This document shows, piece after piece, positions 24,003-36,500 of a stretch of 64,000 bases of DNA (position 1 is its first letter; every line of letters begins with the position of its first letter). The DNA lies in NCBI GenBank assembly GCA_013397075.1, contig VWZS01003937.1:2842469-2906468 (forward strand), written 5' to 3'. The notes under the pieces are model-generated. The model did not search any database. It was given only the letters and a program-made list of their open reading frames with translations, and was not told the DNA's origin. The position numbers and the translations under genes are program-made. This stretch comes from Rhabdornis inornatus (lineage: Eukaryota; Chordata; Aves; Passeriformes; Rhabdornithidae).

Positions 24003-24360
24003 TGTGTCTCCCTGGAGAAAAAATGCCCAGCATTACTTTCCTGAATCTGCCAGCACCCTGCAGGATGAGGGGGCTGCCCATGGGGGTGTGGAGATGAGGG
24101 ATGACAGCCAGGACCTGTCCTGCCACCCCAGCAGGCTGCAGGCAGCTGGGGACACTGACACAGCCCCATCTTTGGGCATCCTGGGGATGGGCCAAAGCCT
24201 GGATGAAATCTGGACCTGTCTTAGCAGGACTGAGGGGAGCTGGGGAGCAGGACTGCTGCAGAGTCACTGAGACAGGGCTGATGGACCTGGGGCTGACACA
24301 GGGTCCTGGGCTGACGCCAGCATGGGGGGAGACCCACAATCTGGGCAGGGACATGACATA
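24003..24360. other. GC-rich, CpG-poor patch of unknown origin
   Basis: The sequence changes abruptly to high GC with many CTGGGG, CAGCAGG and GGGCTGA-like words. Because CpG is nearly absent it is not a CpG island. All frames are rather open as a consequence (144 codons on the minus strand; 88 and 92 on the plus), with no recognisable protein. It does not carry the CR1 landmarks I know. It may be an old GC-rich transposon fragment or a decayed minisatellite. Confidence 0.4.
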
Positions 24361-25528
24361 CCACAGGACATGGACTTAATAATGAGAATGATTACCCCAG
24401 TACACCTCAAGGAAGTAGAATATTATCAATTTTTGTATGATTCAAATGGATCCTTTGTTATTTTTCCAGAAGATAGGATTTTGCTGGTGGAAACATGTAA
24501 GCCAAGTCAGATAACATGGCCTGTTGGAGTTGTGTGATCTCACAGTCTGTGGATCTCCTCTTGAGTTTCAGTTTAAACATGGTTCTCACACAGCCTAAAT
24601 CAGGCCTACCCTGCAACAGAAACAAATAAAAAATATCTTATCTTGATATCAAGTCTGTGTGGACACTTACCTAAGTTCAATTAAATCCAAGTAAATTTTT
24701 GTTCATCTATTGGCTTATGTTTGGGCTTTAAGCTGAATTTAGGATATGTTCAGATATAGTACCAGATCAGAAAATGCTAAACTAGCAAATAAATCTCCTA
24801 ACACCATTTTTCCTTGGGTGTCAAGTAAAGACATTGTCACCTTTGTTTGTGTGCTTCATTTGAACAGTCTGATGAAGGAAATCAAGCAACAGCCCTTACC
24901 ATCTTCCTACAGGAGGTCTGTCTCAGGTGGGAATGGGAGCAGGAAGATAAACAGAGGAGCTTCCTCTTCACCACTTCACTGCAAGACCAGGGCAGGGTAC
25001 AGCAGAAAAGACTTTTTCCAAATGAAAACCTCTTCTATATTTTGTAGGGCTCTAACCTGTCATGCGAGAGGACACAGTTTGTGCGCATTTCTGCCCAAAC
25101 TGAGATAGAGAAATTATAGGGACTTAGTGAAGCAGTTGTTTATGAGGCCAAGTATGTTTGAGAGCTGGTAAGCACAATTACTGCACTGTAGCAAAGGCAC
25201 TGGCACTTGCCAGAAGCTGCTCTTCAATTGACTGCTGTGCAAGCAGGCTGCCAACTGGGTTAATGGGACCGGGAGCTGGAAGTCTTGAAAGCTTTTTGGC
25301 CAGTCTTTTTGCAGCAATCAGTAAAGTTGAAATTGCCACTGCCTTTTGCACCATGGTAAATTGTTGTGTTACTACTTCTACTACCTGTTAATATCTCCTT
25401 TGAAATGCTGCAAAGGCTTCAGAATTTGTTTTGAGAGTTGCTAGGATTTGCATAATCATTTGACAACTTGAAAAATGGTAGATAGATACTGGTAAATGGC
25501 AATACGAGGAATAAGAAATGTTGTTTAG
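24361..25528. other. AT-rich noncoding DNA
   Basis: Nothing recognised; open frames up to 120 codons (24746-25108) without family signature. Confidence 0.5.
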
Positions 25529-25590
25529 AGGCTAGACAAGATAATCTTTTGAGGTTCCTTCCTGCCTGGGTTGTCCAATGTTTGCTTCTA
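25529..25590 (+). mobile_element. CR1 LINE 3'-end scrap, diverged
   Basis: The order 'ggctagacaagataatctttt', 'gaggttccttcctgcctgggtt', then a degraded terminus parallels the CR1 3' block (ggactagatgatctttagaggtcccttccaacctgggttattct). Many substitutions suggest an old insertion. Confidence 0.55.
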
Positions 25591-27162
25591 AAGGAAAGCA
25601 GAAAATTCTTGGCAAAAGCCTGCAAATACCTGGGATTGACGATGCTTGAAACAGATACACAAAATGGCTTAAAAAGCCACAAACTTACTTGCCCTGCTGT
25701 GCTGGTACGTATGAACCTCTCTGAGGGAGAAAGCAGGTTTTGAAAAATAGATTCTTAAAGACCTGAAATTGAGATTTTTGTAATTCATATGGTACCAGAG
25801 TAGATAGTTTAAATACCGTGTTTTTCCCTTGGCCCAAAGACTCTGCTTAGCTGCAAGTGGAAATTCATGCTACTTCCCTAGGCATTTCTAGCTTGCACTG
25901 TCAAAGGGGCATGAAAGGACACCTTCATGTGCTGTGCCTGGTGGCAGCCAGGCTGCCCATTGCAACACAGGCAGGCTTGGAGGCAGCAGGGCTGCAGCTG
26001 GCCAGGCTTGTGCATGAGAGACCAGGAAAGTCACTATCTGAAGCCCACTTGAAACAATGTCATGATATAGAAGGCTTTTAAAGAGTTTTCCTAATTTCAA
26101 CATCTGAACAGTATATAATGAGTCAGCTAAACTTTTTTGGGTTTTTGTTTTTGGTAAATAACCAGTTAGTTAGCTGCTTCTTTTGTTTGTGTGGGTTTTT
26201 CAAATGACAAGATTGGGGGTTTGTTATTCTTGTACTATTTTTTGATAGAGAAAATGTGAATGTAAAACAATCAGGAAAAAAAACTGGCATAGAATGCCAA
26301 TGTAGTACCTGAAATTATTTATATCTCAGTAAATAGAAGTGATTAGATTGCAGATTGTCTGCAAGGTTGATAGAATTGTGTGCATTTAGTGTCTGTGAGA
26401 CTGGAAAAAAACTTGAAGGGAGACCATGTTCTCACACTGAAAATGTTACTGTGGGGAAAAGTACTGTTTTTGTCTTCTTTCAAGGAAAGGAACAGAAATG
26501 ATGAATTAAATCTGTAGCAGGGAAGATTCAGGTTTGACACTACAAAATTCCCTCCATTAACAGATTCAGTGAAGTGCTGCAGATTGTAAGAAGTTTATGT
26601 ACAAGGTGTTAATGAGCAGACTGAACATGTTGTAAACATGATTCTCAACTGGGCAATGGGATGGAGCAAACATTATCTCATATTCCCTTTTAGAAGCTTT
26701 TTCTATAATTTTATGAACCTTTTTTCTTCAAACTTTCAGACAGAGTTTAGCTTTTGGGGACTGCTTAGATTTTTATTTCCCCAGCCTATCCCCCAAACAT
26801 GCATATCTAACTCCACTCCTAGTCTTCAGGTCCTGGAACTTGTAACCTATTGCTATATGGTCTGGTTCCAGAATGGCTTTGCTGACTTTGTCTCCCAAAA
26901 AACAATTAAATGTCATCATTGCAGAACTCTCCAAGAGTTTGTATGAACAAAGGGGTTTTTATGCCAATCATTTTTTCTCTTTCCCATTATAGTGCTAGGG
27001 TAAATGCAGCAGCAACTGGAGATGGTACTTCAGAATCTCTTACATTCTTTTATCCACTTAGTGTACCTAGATAATACTGCCTATAGTGTAACCTGGCATT
27101 ATATCTGTTTCAGAGCTTCTATCAGAAGCTGAACCATCAGTAGTAATGACTTTTTTTTATAA
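25591..27162. other. Noncoding DNA
   Basis: A GC-richer bit lies at 25910-26030 with repeated GGCAGC/CAGGCTGC words. No gene or repeat named. Confidence 0.5.
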
Positions 27163-27450
27163 GGATTTGTAGTGGTAGGACAAGGGGAATGTCCTTAGCC
27201 AAAAGGAGGTTTTAATTATTTAATTTAGATTAGATGTTAGGAAGAAACGCTTTACTGTGAGGATGTGGAGACATTGCTACAGGCTGCCCAGAGAAGCTGT
27301 GGCACATCTCTGGGAGTGTTCAAAGCCAGGTTGGATGGGACTTTGAGCAGCCTAGTCTAGTGAAAATTGTCCCTGTCCATGGCAGAGGGTTGGAGCCACA
27401 TGATCTTTAGGGTCCCCTTCCAACACAAACCATTCTATGACTCTATGATG
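27163..27450 (+). mobile_element. CR1 LINE 3' tail, about 290 bases
   Basis: Clear CR1 landmarks occur in order: 'gattagatgttaggaagaaac' (27228), 'gaggatgtggagacattgct', 'aggctgcccagagaagctgtgg' (27281), 'caaagccaggttggatggga' (27320), 'ttgagcagcctagtctagtg', 'ccatggcagagggttgga', 'ggtccccttccaacacaaacc' and the terminal 'attctatgactctatga'. The piece corresponds to the last codons of ORF2 and the 3' untranslated region, so no protein remains. It belongs to a different CR1 subfamily from the 15.1-kb copy, as its 3' end differs. Confidence 0.92.
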
Positions 27451-27559
27451 GGAAAATTTCAGGGAAAACTAAGTTCCTAGCTCTTCCCAACAGATTTTAT
27501 AATTAGGGTCATTTTACTTGCATTGTACTTAACTTATCTGGTCAGACAAAATATTGCAT
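27451..27559. other. AT-rich spacer
   Basis: Nothing recognised. Confidence 0.5.
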
Positions 27560-27730
27560 TGTGTGTCCCTGCACCACCCCAAAAAAACCAAACCAAACCC
27601 TAAACTAAACAAACCAACCAAAGAATCCCTAAACCACAAGCCTTCCCTGGCCCCCCTCCCCAAAAATCCCAACAAAAAACTAAACCCTAAACAGAACAAA
27701 CAAAAAACATCCCACTCCCCCTCTACCCCA
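27560..27730 (+). repeat. A/C-only low-complexity tract
   Basis: The plus strand is built almost solely from A and C (CCAAAC, CTAAAC, CCCC runs) for about 170 bases. The words AAACCCTAAAC occur twice and resemble the telomeric unit CCCTAA, but there is no tandem array, so it is not an interstitial telomere. Confidence 0.65.
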
Positions 27731-30428
27731 TAAAGTCATCCTTGAATACATTCAGGATAAAAATGGGAATGTCTCATCTTTATTTTCCCTTTCTTTGCCA
27801 AATTTTAACTTTCCAGAGAGTAATCTAATTTGTTTTTCGGGAACCTGTCCACATCAGCAAATTTTCCTGGGAAAATTTCGTCCAAGATTAAAGAAACTGT
27901 GCTAACACTGTGACTTTAGACAAAATAGGTCTGTCTCTTTTAGCCAAATTGACTTTGATTGTGAAGCAGCAAGAGGCAGAATTCTCCTTGGTTTGGGAAC
28001 AGCCAGCTCTCTTACCCAAAGATTATTGTGAACAAATGAGGTGCATTCATTCCACTCCTCATGATCATCCTCAAGCCTGCCCTCCTGAGAGCATCTACAT
28101 GTACATATTGGTATTTATGAGCTGTTAAAGAAATATATGAAGACAAAGGAAAGTTTTGATGCCTGCAGATGACATAAACCTACTATATTTTTAAAACTGG
28201 TGGGCTTTGCCATAATTTTTTATGTGGTTCATAAGAATTTCCACCTTCCTCCCCACCTTCTAATCTGAAGCCTGGATGACTGTTTATTTGACAAAGCTTG
28301 CTTCTGCTGTGGTCATCTGAAAAATGGCATATTGGTATTTTTCTGCTCTGGTATAATGAAAGAAGTGCCATAGATAAATTAGCATTAAGCCAGACCACCA
28401 GATACTATAGGTGCTGACTTCTAATACTTTATTTAATAGCTCACTTGAACAAATACTTAAAATTTCTCTTCCCAGTGATGACTTTGGGTACTGCCAGCCA
28501 CTTTTTTTCCGTTATCATGAGCTGCTTATCTACTTCTGGTATTGTCATAAATCGTAACTAAATATTCCTCTTCCTCCTTGCCTTTTCTTCTTATTTTCCT
28601 ATAACTTGTGCCTCCTCAAAATTTACTACCTATTTCCTCTCATCTTACCCACCTTCTATTTTCAGCAAGACTATAAGTTTTGTAGTGCTAAAAGACAGGC
28701 TACTAATTCAGCATTCCTTGCATGCCTAAGTGATTTGCACATTAGCAGACATCGAAGAGAGCTTTGGAAGAAATGCAAGCCCATGGAAGACAATAAGTGT
28801 TTGCTGTTGATTTCAATATAGTCAAAATTAGTGTTGTTTATCCAAAGCATGTTCACTTCCCTCTTATTTTTGAAGTGGTATCTCTTCTTAGGGATGGATA
28901 ATCTTAGATTAACTATGTTGGTCTCCAAAAGTTCTTTTTATCATGATACACTGAAAATGGCATAAGATAGGTCCCTCTCTCTCTCTTCCTTTCAGATTTT
29001 TCTTTTCTGGCTTCACATGATAGTTTTTCAGCACAACATATTGTAATCTTCTACTAGAATTATATTATTTCGTTGCATTTCCCTGAATAGTTCTGGTCCC
29101 ACTGCAAAAGGTGTTAGGGGTCTTTTGGACTGTTATTTTTTATCACTTTGAGGACAAATGGAGTCTTGGGGTTCAAGGGTGAAGAAAATGTACCTTTGTT
29201 CCAAAACCTACATGCAAGATATTGTTCTTCATATACAGCCTAGGGCTTCCAGTTTTAAATGCAGGCTCTGCATTACACAACATCACTTATTTGATGAATT
29301 CAGCATATACCTATCTATAAAATCTGTTCCTTGACATTTATCACAAAAAATAAGTGAATTAACAGAAAAGCAGTACCTACATAAAATGATAGTGGAAAAA
29401 TCATCTGATGGGTAAGGACAGGGCACGTTCTTTTCCTTCTTTCCTCCCTAATTTCTGTGGTGGCTCGTATCATTCAGAAAACATCTCTGCAAGTACCTCA
29501 ATTACAGGGAACTGTGGATAGAGGTGATATGAATATGGGTCCCAGTGGTTCACATTACAGAGACAAACATACATGCCCAGTGTTATATGGTTTTTTAGAC
29601 CAGGTTAAATTCTTTCACTCCTCTTTTGCATTTATTATTATCTGGTCTTTGACATGACTTGACCTACACTGCATGGTCTGTGCATGGCTTTGTTTATTCC
29701 TGGCTCACAGCCACCTTTGTTTTGTTTCAAGGTAGCATTGAAACAGAAATGATGAGATAAGCAGGGCTAAGAAACACCTTGCTCTCTCCCAACACCCCTG
29801 TGTCATAACAGAAACAATTGCAGTACTCTCAGAACATTTGACTAGGCTGTTACTAAGAGAAGATTTTATAATATGGACTACCATGTCCTATTGCAATATT
29901 TTCCCTGTAGAACCTTTAAACCACTTCCTATGTTTAAGAACATTTTTATGAAAGAGGAAGATTGAGATACGAAGTCCAAGGTTGAAGAACAAATCAGCTG
30001 AAGTAGCAAGAGCAAGACAGGCACAGTGAGAATAGACCACATATTTCCTAACACAGAAGGAACTGTTCTTATGCACAGCATCAAGACTGGTTTAAGCTTC
30101 AGAACTGGTTTAATTACTTCGGTGGTGTTGATTTAGGCTCCTCCCTGTTATGGGTGTGTATCTCTCTGACTCTTATCATTATATTATATGTTTAGGTTCA
30201 ATATTAAAAACTGAGAAGTATATATTTGTATCTCAATATCAATTCCATGTAGTCACAGCTTAATAGCTATTCTAATAAATATAGCATATTTTTAATTATT
30301 TTGATACTTTAATAGACAATTAGCTGTTAAAAAGCAAATAAAGAAGGACGTTTGCAATCTGTTTCGGAATTTCAATAAACCACTTCTCTCTATTCACATC
30401 TCTTGCACATTAGAAAATAAGTCTTAAA
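27731..30428. other. AT-rich noncoding DNA
   Basis: No gene, RNA or transposon recognised. Confidence 0.5.
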
Positions 30429-30779
30429 GTGTTTTATGTCACTGAAGAATGTGACCAGAATGCTCCACTTCAGCAGCATCCAAGTGATTGTGGAATAAAG
30501 GGATTTTATTTCAGAACAACGTTTCTAATGGAAATTATTCCAGAAGAGGTTATTGCACAGTATCTGTTTGATTCACTTTTGTCATACAAACTCTACACTA
30601 ATTTAGTTGAATCAGTATTCAGACTTTATGTAGGCCAACTCCCAGACTTCTATTCTCAAAGTGAATGTATTCTGAAAAAAAAATTTAAATGGACTGACTG
30701 GATTAGATTGGCCAGGAGATTTCAGTCTTTGCATTTTTCACCTTTAATTTATTCTAACAGATTGCCTATTTGTAATTAA
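30429..30779 (+). other. Open frame of 116 codons, unrecognised
   Basis: A plus-strand ATG-initiated frame with a more protein-like composition than most here (acidic and basic residues, W, Y, few repeats; e.g. an LFDSLLSYKLYTNLVESVF stretch about residue 46-64). I recognise no family. No Kozak, promoter or splice context makes the case. Listed as a candidate for a protein search only. Confidence 0.1.
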
Positions 30780-32280
30780 GACATCAATTAGTCAGTTCTG
30801 AAAATATGTTTTAATTTAAGAGTAAATACAAATGCATTTAGCAGAAATGTATAGCTACCCATTTTCATGCTTGGTAATCAGTTCTGCTTTTGCCTGAGTG
30901 AGTCAGGAATCCTGTGGGATAACCTTCTCTACAAAACATGATCTGTGACTCCTCTTAGTGACTATGTTAGCTCCAGAGGTGTGCTTAGGAGAATAAACAG
31001 CTCAGCTTTTCCAGACCTCCAAATCTGACTTTGTGCTTTGGGCAAATGGTCATGCAGGCATTTATTTTATTAGAGCTTGTTTATCTACTATTAACTGTTA
31101 GCTATAGATGAGCACAGAACTGTGGTTTTGGTCTGTTGCTTTGTTGTTTTTTAATATAAACAGCCTTTTGAACATCATGCTTTGCCTTCCATGTACCAGG
31201 GATACAGAGGAAAATTAAACAAAACGAAAAATCAAAACAAAGAAACCACACCAATGAACAAATAAATAATGAAATGCATGATGTTTTCTGCATGGAACTA
31301 GCAGCAGACAAGTCCATTAATTAAATCATCCAACATGAAATGCAATGGATAGTAAAAATTAGGCTAGTGGTAGTTTCTCACATTATTTTGCTTCTTTTGC
31401 TTTAAGTATTTAAGTGTTCTCAGGCTCTCTTTCTTCAAGTGATTTTTTTTTTTTAATATAACATTTCATGAAGTTAACTTTGGATAACAAGCCCAGATCA
31501 GCCCATGATCCAGACATCCCTCCTAAATCTGACCCTAAGGAGAATAAGAACTTCTGATGGGCTTTCATCTACCAGGTATTCAATAAGATCCAGAATGTCA
31601 AGCACTGTACTGGAACAAAGTTTATGTCAAGTTAGGTACTACTGCTCCTCAGGTATCTCCATAGAACTGACCACTGAGAGTTAAATACCAGTGGCAACAA
31701 CAACCTATCCTGGAGGCTTGCTCAGAAGCAGTGGGTGTGAAAGATTTCCACAACACTTGCCAAACAAAACATGAAGGAAAATGTGTCCACTTGTATGGTT
31801 AAGAGAAGGGGAGAACCTAAACCAGCCTGGAAAAAAAAACAAACAGAAAATATCATTAATCTGTGTGAACTGGGCGTTGCTGCAGGCAAGTTGTGCTTAC
31901 CAGATGGCTGAATGGCTGAAGGCAGTGGGAAGTTTGGGTTCAGTGGGCAGATAACTCACGTTGAAAGCTGTAGGTTTTTATACCTTATCCTTAAGAATTT
32001 TCTTCTGAAACTGTTGATGTTATTGAAGCTGTTGATGTTTGGAGGCATTTAACACATGCAAGGGGTGCTGTTTTGTGAGACAACATCATGTTACATGCAG
32101 ACCTGTGAGAAGAAAGAATCCCTAAAATTAAAAAAAAAAAAAGATTACTTTTTCACACCAGTGATGAATACACAAAAGGGTTAGACTCTTCAGAAGAGTT
32201 TCACATAAGGATAGAATTCTTCAGATGAATACCCAATCTTGTATTTTCATCTATGGGGGGATTTTGACTGCCATCTTTCC
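30780..32280. other. AT-rich noncoding DNA
   Basis: Nothing recognised. Poly-A runs lie near 31830 and 32130. Confidence 0.5.
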
Positions 32281-33000
32281 TCATTTTGTCTGGGATCTGG
32301 TGTTTGCTCTAGCATGGAGGAAGTCAGAAATTCTGGAGGAGTTACTGCTGGACCTCAGAGGCTCATGAAGATAGACACCAGCTGCTGGGCTTCAAAGGCT
32401 GGTGCCTGAGGAACACATTTTCCCCTGGAGTCTCTGTCCCTCTAGGAGATTCTCTCAGTATTTCTGCACCCCTTCTGAGCCTCTGTGTGGCCTCTCAGGG
32501 GAGTCTTTGCAGCACACACACACACATGCAAATAATATACCAGGGATAGGTCAGCATCACCTTGGCCAGACTCACAGTCTGTGCAGGGAGAGGTTTAAAC
32601 ACACCTTCCAGCACACACAGGATCTTGCAGGTCTGAGCATGCTAATCGGGTTACTGTGCCAGTAGGGTGCTTGGCAAACTCTCTGCAGCCTGTCTGCAAG
32701 AAGAAGGAAGAGCACCATGATAAAAAGAACTCTTAATTTCTTTGCTAACATTACCACTTTTTGCCCTGCTACCAGACAAGTTCCTCAGTGCCCACAGGGA
32801 CTGAATTCAAATGCCTGTGGACAGATGTTTCTGTGTCCAGCTGGGTGTGAGTTCAGTGGACTTGTAATAACTCACTCCATTATGCAATGGATCCCTTCAG
32901 GCAGGAGCTTTGAACATTGTCTGCCCTTCTTTCAAAGGGTCACTGCAAGGTGATGCTCTTGTGAAGTCCCTCCTGCCACCTCCAACCTGCAGAGAAGAAA
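32281..33000. other. GC-richer stretch, possibly an old repeat
   Basis: This 0.7-kb block is more GC-rich than both flanks and contains a short (CA)n run at 32513-32526. The texture is reminiscent of an old LTR, but I found no TG...CA ends, primer-binding site or retroviral motif, so I do not call it one. Confidence 0.3.
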
Positions 33001-33461
33001 GTTGTTCTTTGAATCTTCCTCAGATTCTCCCTGTAGCTGGTAATATTCATGTAATTTAGGGAGTCAGGTTCAGCTATGTATCTTTTGTGACAATGTGTGG
33101 AAAGACGCAAATGCTAAAACATTTCCAATTTTTAGCGGTTTCACATTTGAATTATTAGTGTGCAGGTTTACAAAACAGCACTTAGCCTGTCAGTTCGATT
33201 TGTGCCCTTATTCTTTCTGAGTCTTTAGAGCCTTTCTTTTACTTTCTCTATTTTTCTACTTAATGGTTTCTTCATGTTGTTGTTATTACTACGTTGGCCC
33301 AAAGGTAATTTTTCCTGGCAACACAACCTTTTATTTGAGGGCTTATACTGTTGTTGTCTTCTGAAAGGATTTTCCATTCTGCCTGGTTATTCTGATCTCT
33401 TTCATTTTTTTTTGTTTGTTTCATCAAGGAAAGATCATTATGTTGCGGCTAACTTTCCAGA
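33001..33461. other. AT-rich noncoding DNA
   Basis: Nothing recognised. Confidence 0.5.
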
Positions 33462-33561
33462 CTGTATGTAAGTATGTATGTATGTATTTATTTATGTATA
33501 TCATATATATATATGATACACATACAGATACATGTACATATACATGTAACATATATATATA
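33462..33561 (+). repeat. Compound GTAT / TA microsatellite with palindrome
   Basis: GTAT tetranucleotides, then TTTA units, then TA repeats and ACAT/TACATGTA words. A perfect 20-bp palindrome (33499-33518) sits inside and extends as a near-perfect one to 33496-33521. Probably variable in length among individuals. Confidence 0.85.
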
Positions 33562-36500
33562 AACCACAGACAACCAAGAGAAAGGTGACCTGCAGCTGAT
33601 TTTGTACAGGCCATAAAAATTACTGCCTCTAGTCCATCATTCCACAGTTGTGTTGACAGCATGGCTGTAAGTACCCTGTATCTTGTTTCGGCCAGGGACT
33701 AGTAAAGAACAGCTGTGTACATCTCCTAAACCAGAACAGTTCATTTTCCCTAGAAAGGTCACTCCTTGTTGAAACAGCTCAGGGGAAGAATAAGATGTAG
33801 CAGTAACCTCCAGCTGGGAATATGTGGTATGGGAAGTGCTGAAGGAGAAGTGGAGTGAGTGAACTGACAGCTGTGAGTAAGATAACTTGACCCATGTAGT
33901 TACACAGATATAGTCAGATGTTGAAGGATGCCCATTGCCAGATTATCCTATCTGTAGTACTGGGCAGAGAAGAGACATGGGATGACTAGAGGCTACTGCA
34001 GAAGTGAGAGACAAAGCTGACTTTTCATCCTATTTCATGGGAAATGGGTCAGTGTTAATGTTTTCAAGTCCTAGAAAAGATTACAATTTAAGTACTTTAA
34101 TAAGAGCTTCGATTTTCCCTGGAGTCTGAGCCACCAGGCTCCCATTGAGCCAAGACTAAATGGATTTTTTTTGCCAGACTGAGGCACTCAGACACTGCAA
34201 TGACAGTTGGAAGAAATCCTAATAACATTGGGGTAGGGCAGAGGAGGGGAATGTGTTTTTATTTTAGAAATCACTATTTAGTACCTTTTTGAAAAAAACA
34301 AACCATATCTACACTAGTCACTCAAAACAACATAAATCTGATCAATGATTCATCCTCATCCACCTTGCACTCAATCATGGGTGGTTGTTCTACACTCAAA
34401 AGGCAGAAAGGTGTTTACAAGGACAGCTTTCAAATTCCAGCAGGTCTTTTACCTCTCACTTTCTGAGTCACTTCAGAAATACTTGAATACTGTTGGAAGT
34501 AGAGTTATAAGAATAATATTCCTTATTTATGCATTGACTTAGCTTGAAGCATTAAACATCCTAATAAAATCTTCATGACTTTTCATGTATTAGCTTATTT
34601 GTAAGTAGGGAGAATCAGGGCCTAAGAATAAAGGAAGGCATAACTCATATCCATCCACTTTTAATGTCTGTACTTGTTGTTTTCTTTCACAGGTAAATGA
34701 TGAAAAAAACCAACCCAAAATACATTCATGACTGATGAATGAAAGCAATTCTGGTGACATAAATGAGTCTATAGGATGTATACAGAATGAAATTATTATG
34801 AGTGAAATGGGTTTTATGGTAGATTTGAAGGCAGAAGCTGTGACTCCACACCTGACTAGCTCTTCAAAGCTCCCCCAATGCACTAGAGACCACATCAGGC
34901 TCAGGTTTCCTGAGGTTTATTCCTGTCTAGATTACTGACTTTTCATTTTGTACTATTGCATATTGGTGTACATTGGTTTCCCACATTTTAAAAAAGGGTG
35001 AATATATGTGTCTCTCTTTTTAAAGCCACTTAGGATGCACTGCTGGAAAGCATCCTTTAAGAATGAGGCATTTTTTCTGAGTTCCAGTCATGTGATGGTA
35101 ATTGCAGGACTGGGATTACAGATTCTTTATTGGGTATTTAAATATCATAAAATCCTGAACTGGTCCTGACTGCTCCTGCCCTTATCTGCAAATAGATTCT
35201 GTGTTTGCAAGGATTAGTACTGCCTGTGTGGGATTGGACCCACTTTCAGCAATGCCAGGCACTACCCACAAAATAACTGATTATTAGACATCTGCATGCT
35301 GACTTGCTGTCTTGTGATATATTATTAGAGGCTGGTGTTTAAGGGAGGGGTGCAGTGTACAAATAATATTTAACCAGCATTTCTGATATTGCCCTGCATA
35401 TCCCACAGGGCCAACACTAATAATTTCATCACAGGTCATAGGTTTTTTTGTATTTCTTTTAGCATTGGGGCATGTAACTCTGTGATTGCAGCAAAATTGT
35501 GTCTGTCAGTCTTCAAATACGTGTGCTCATTTGGCTTATTGCTTGCAAATAAAATCTCAATATGAGTTTAAAAGATCAGAAGATGGGAACATTGATCCTA
35601 TCTCACTGCCTAGATTGTTCCATCTGGACCTAGAAAAGCTTGGAATTATTCCAAGCAGTCCCAAGCAGCTCATGTGATTTCAAGCCCTTCACTCAAGTTT
35701 CAGAGATATGGAAGTACCTAATACCCACTAGAATCCAGCAAAGAGTGAGATGTCTAACCCAGGTGTAAAATCTAGGCTTTGTTTCTGTGGTGCAATTCTT
35801 TTTCTGCAAAGAGAGGATTGCAGATCATTCATGTTTCACATAGTTTGGGAAGATTGAGGTATGAAGCCTAGTTGTGCAGGAATCCTCTGGAAATAGAAAT
35901 TTGATGGAATGAGAAGTCCAAAATTTATTAACTTAATTGGCAGAAATGTGTTTACCAGTATATACTTATAAATGTGAAGGTCACTGTCTCCAGGGTGAGG
36001 AGCACTCATGTGAGGAGACAAAGCTTCCGTGTTTCCCCAAGCATGGCTTTTTTCTACAAGTGCTTCTGCATGTGAGGGAGTGGGAGATGCCCCAGGTCCT
36101 GTGTTGGTTTGAGGACAAGCCAGGGTAAATCAGATCCAAATCTTGGCCAGATATGGCTCACAGGGATTCTTTTCCCTGACAATTTCATGTGTTTTTCTTT
36201 ACCAGTAGTATATTAGATACCAGCCCTCTTTTTGCTGTTCTCATTTTATGGGCAGTGAAAGATATGGTTCCCCTCCATTTTTGATTCCACAAAACTGTAA
36301 CCAAAACCAAGGACAAGTATGTCTTCCGCTCTAGTAAGATGTATTGTGTATCATATCATTATCTTTTGGGTTTTTCTAGCTAGCAAAGTAGTAATAATAA
36401 TACTTAGCACTGACATAGCAATTACCTCTCGGAGCCCTTTGTATCCGTTGCCAGTTCCGTGGTTCCTGAACTATAGTGCATGCCCTGGGAGTGGTTGCAG

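Noticed and set aside
23920..24354. 144-codon minus-strand frame
   Set aside because: Explained by the GC-rich patch, where stop codons are rare in every frame; Pro/Ser-rich and unrecognised.
27560..27730. Interstitial telomeric repeat
   Set aside because: CCCTAA-like words occur only twice and not in tandem.
32281..33000. Solo LTR
   Set aside because: GC shift only; no terminal TG/CA pair, target duplication or retroviral motif visible.
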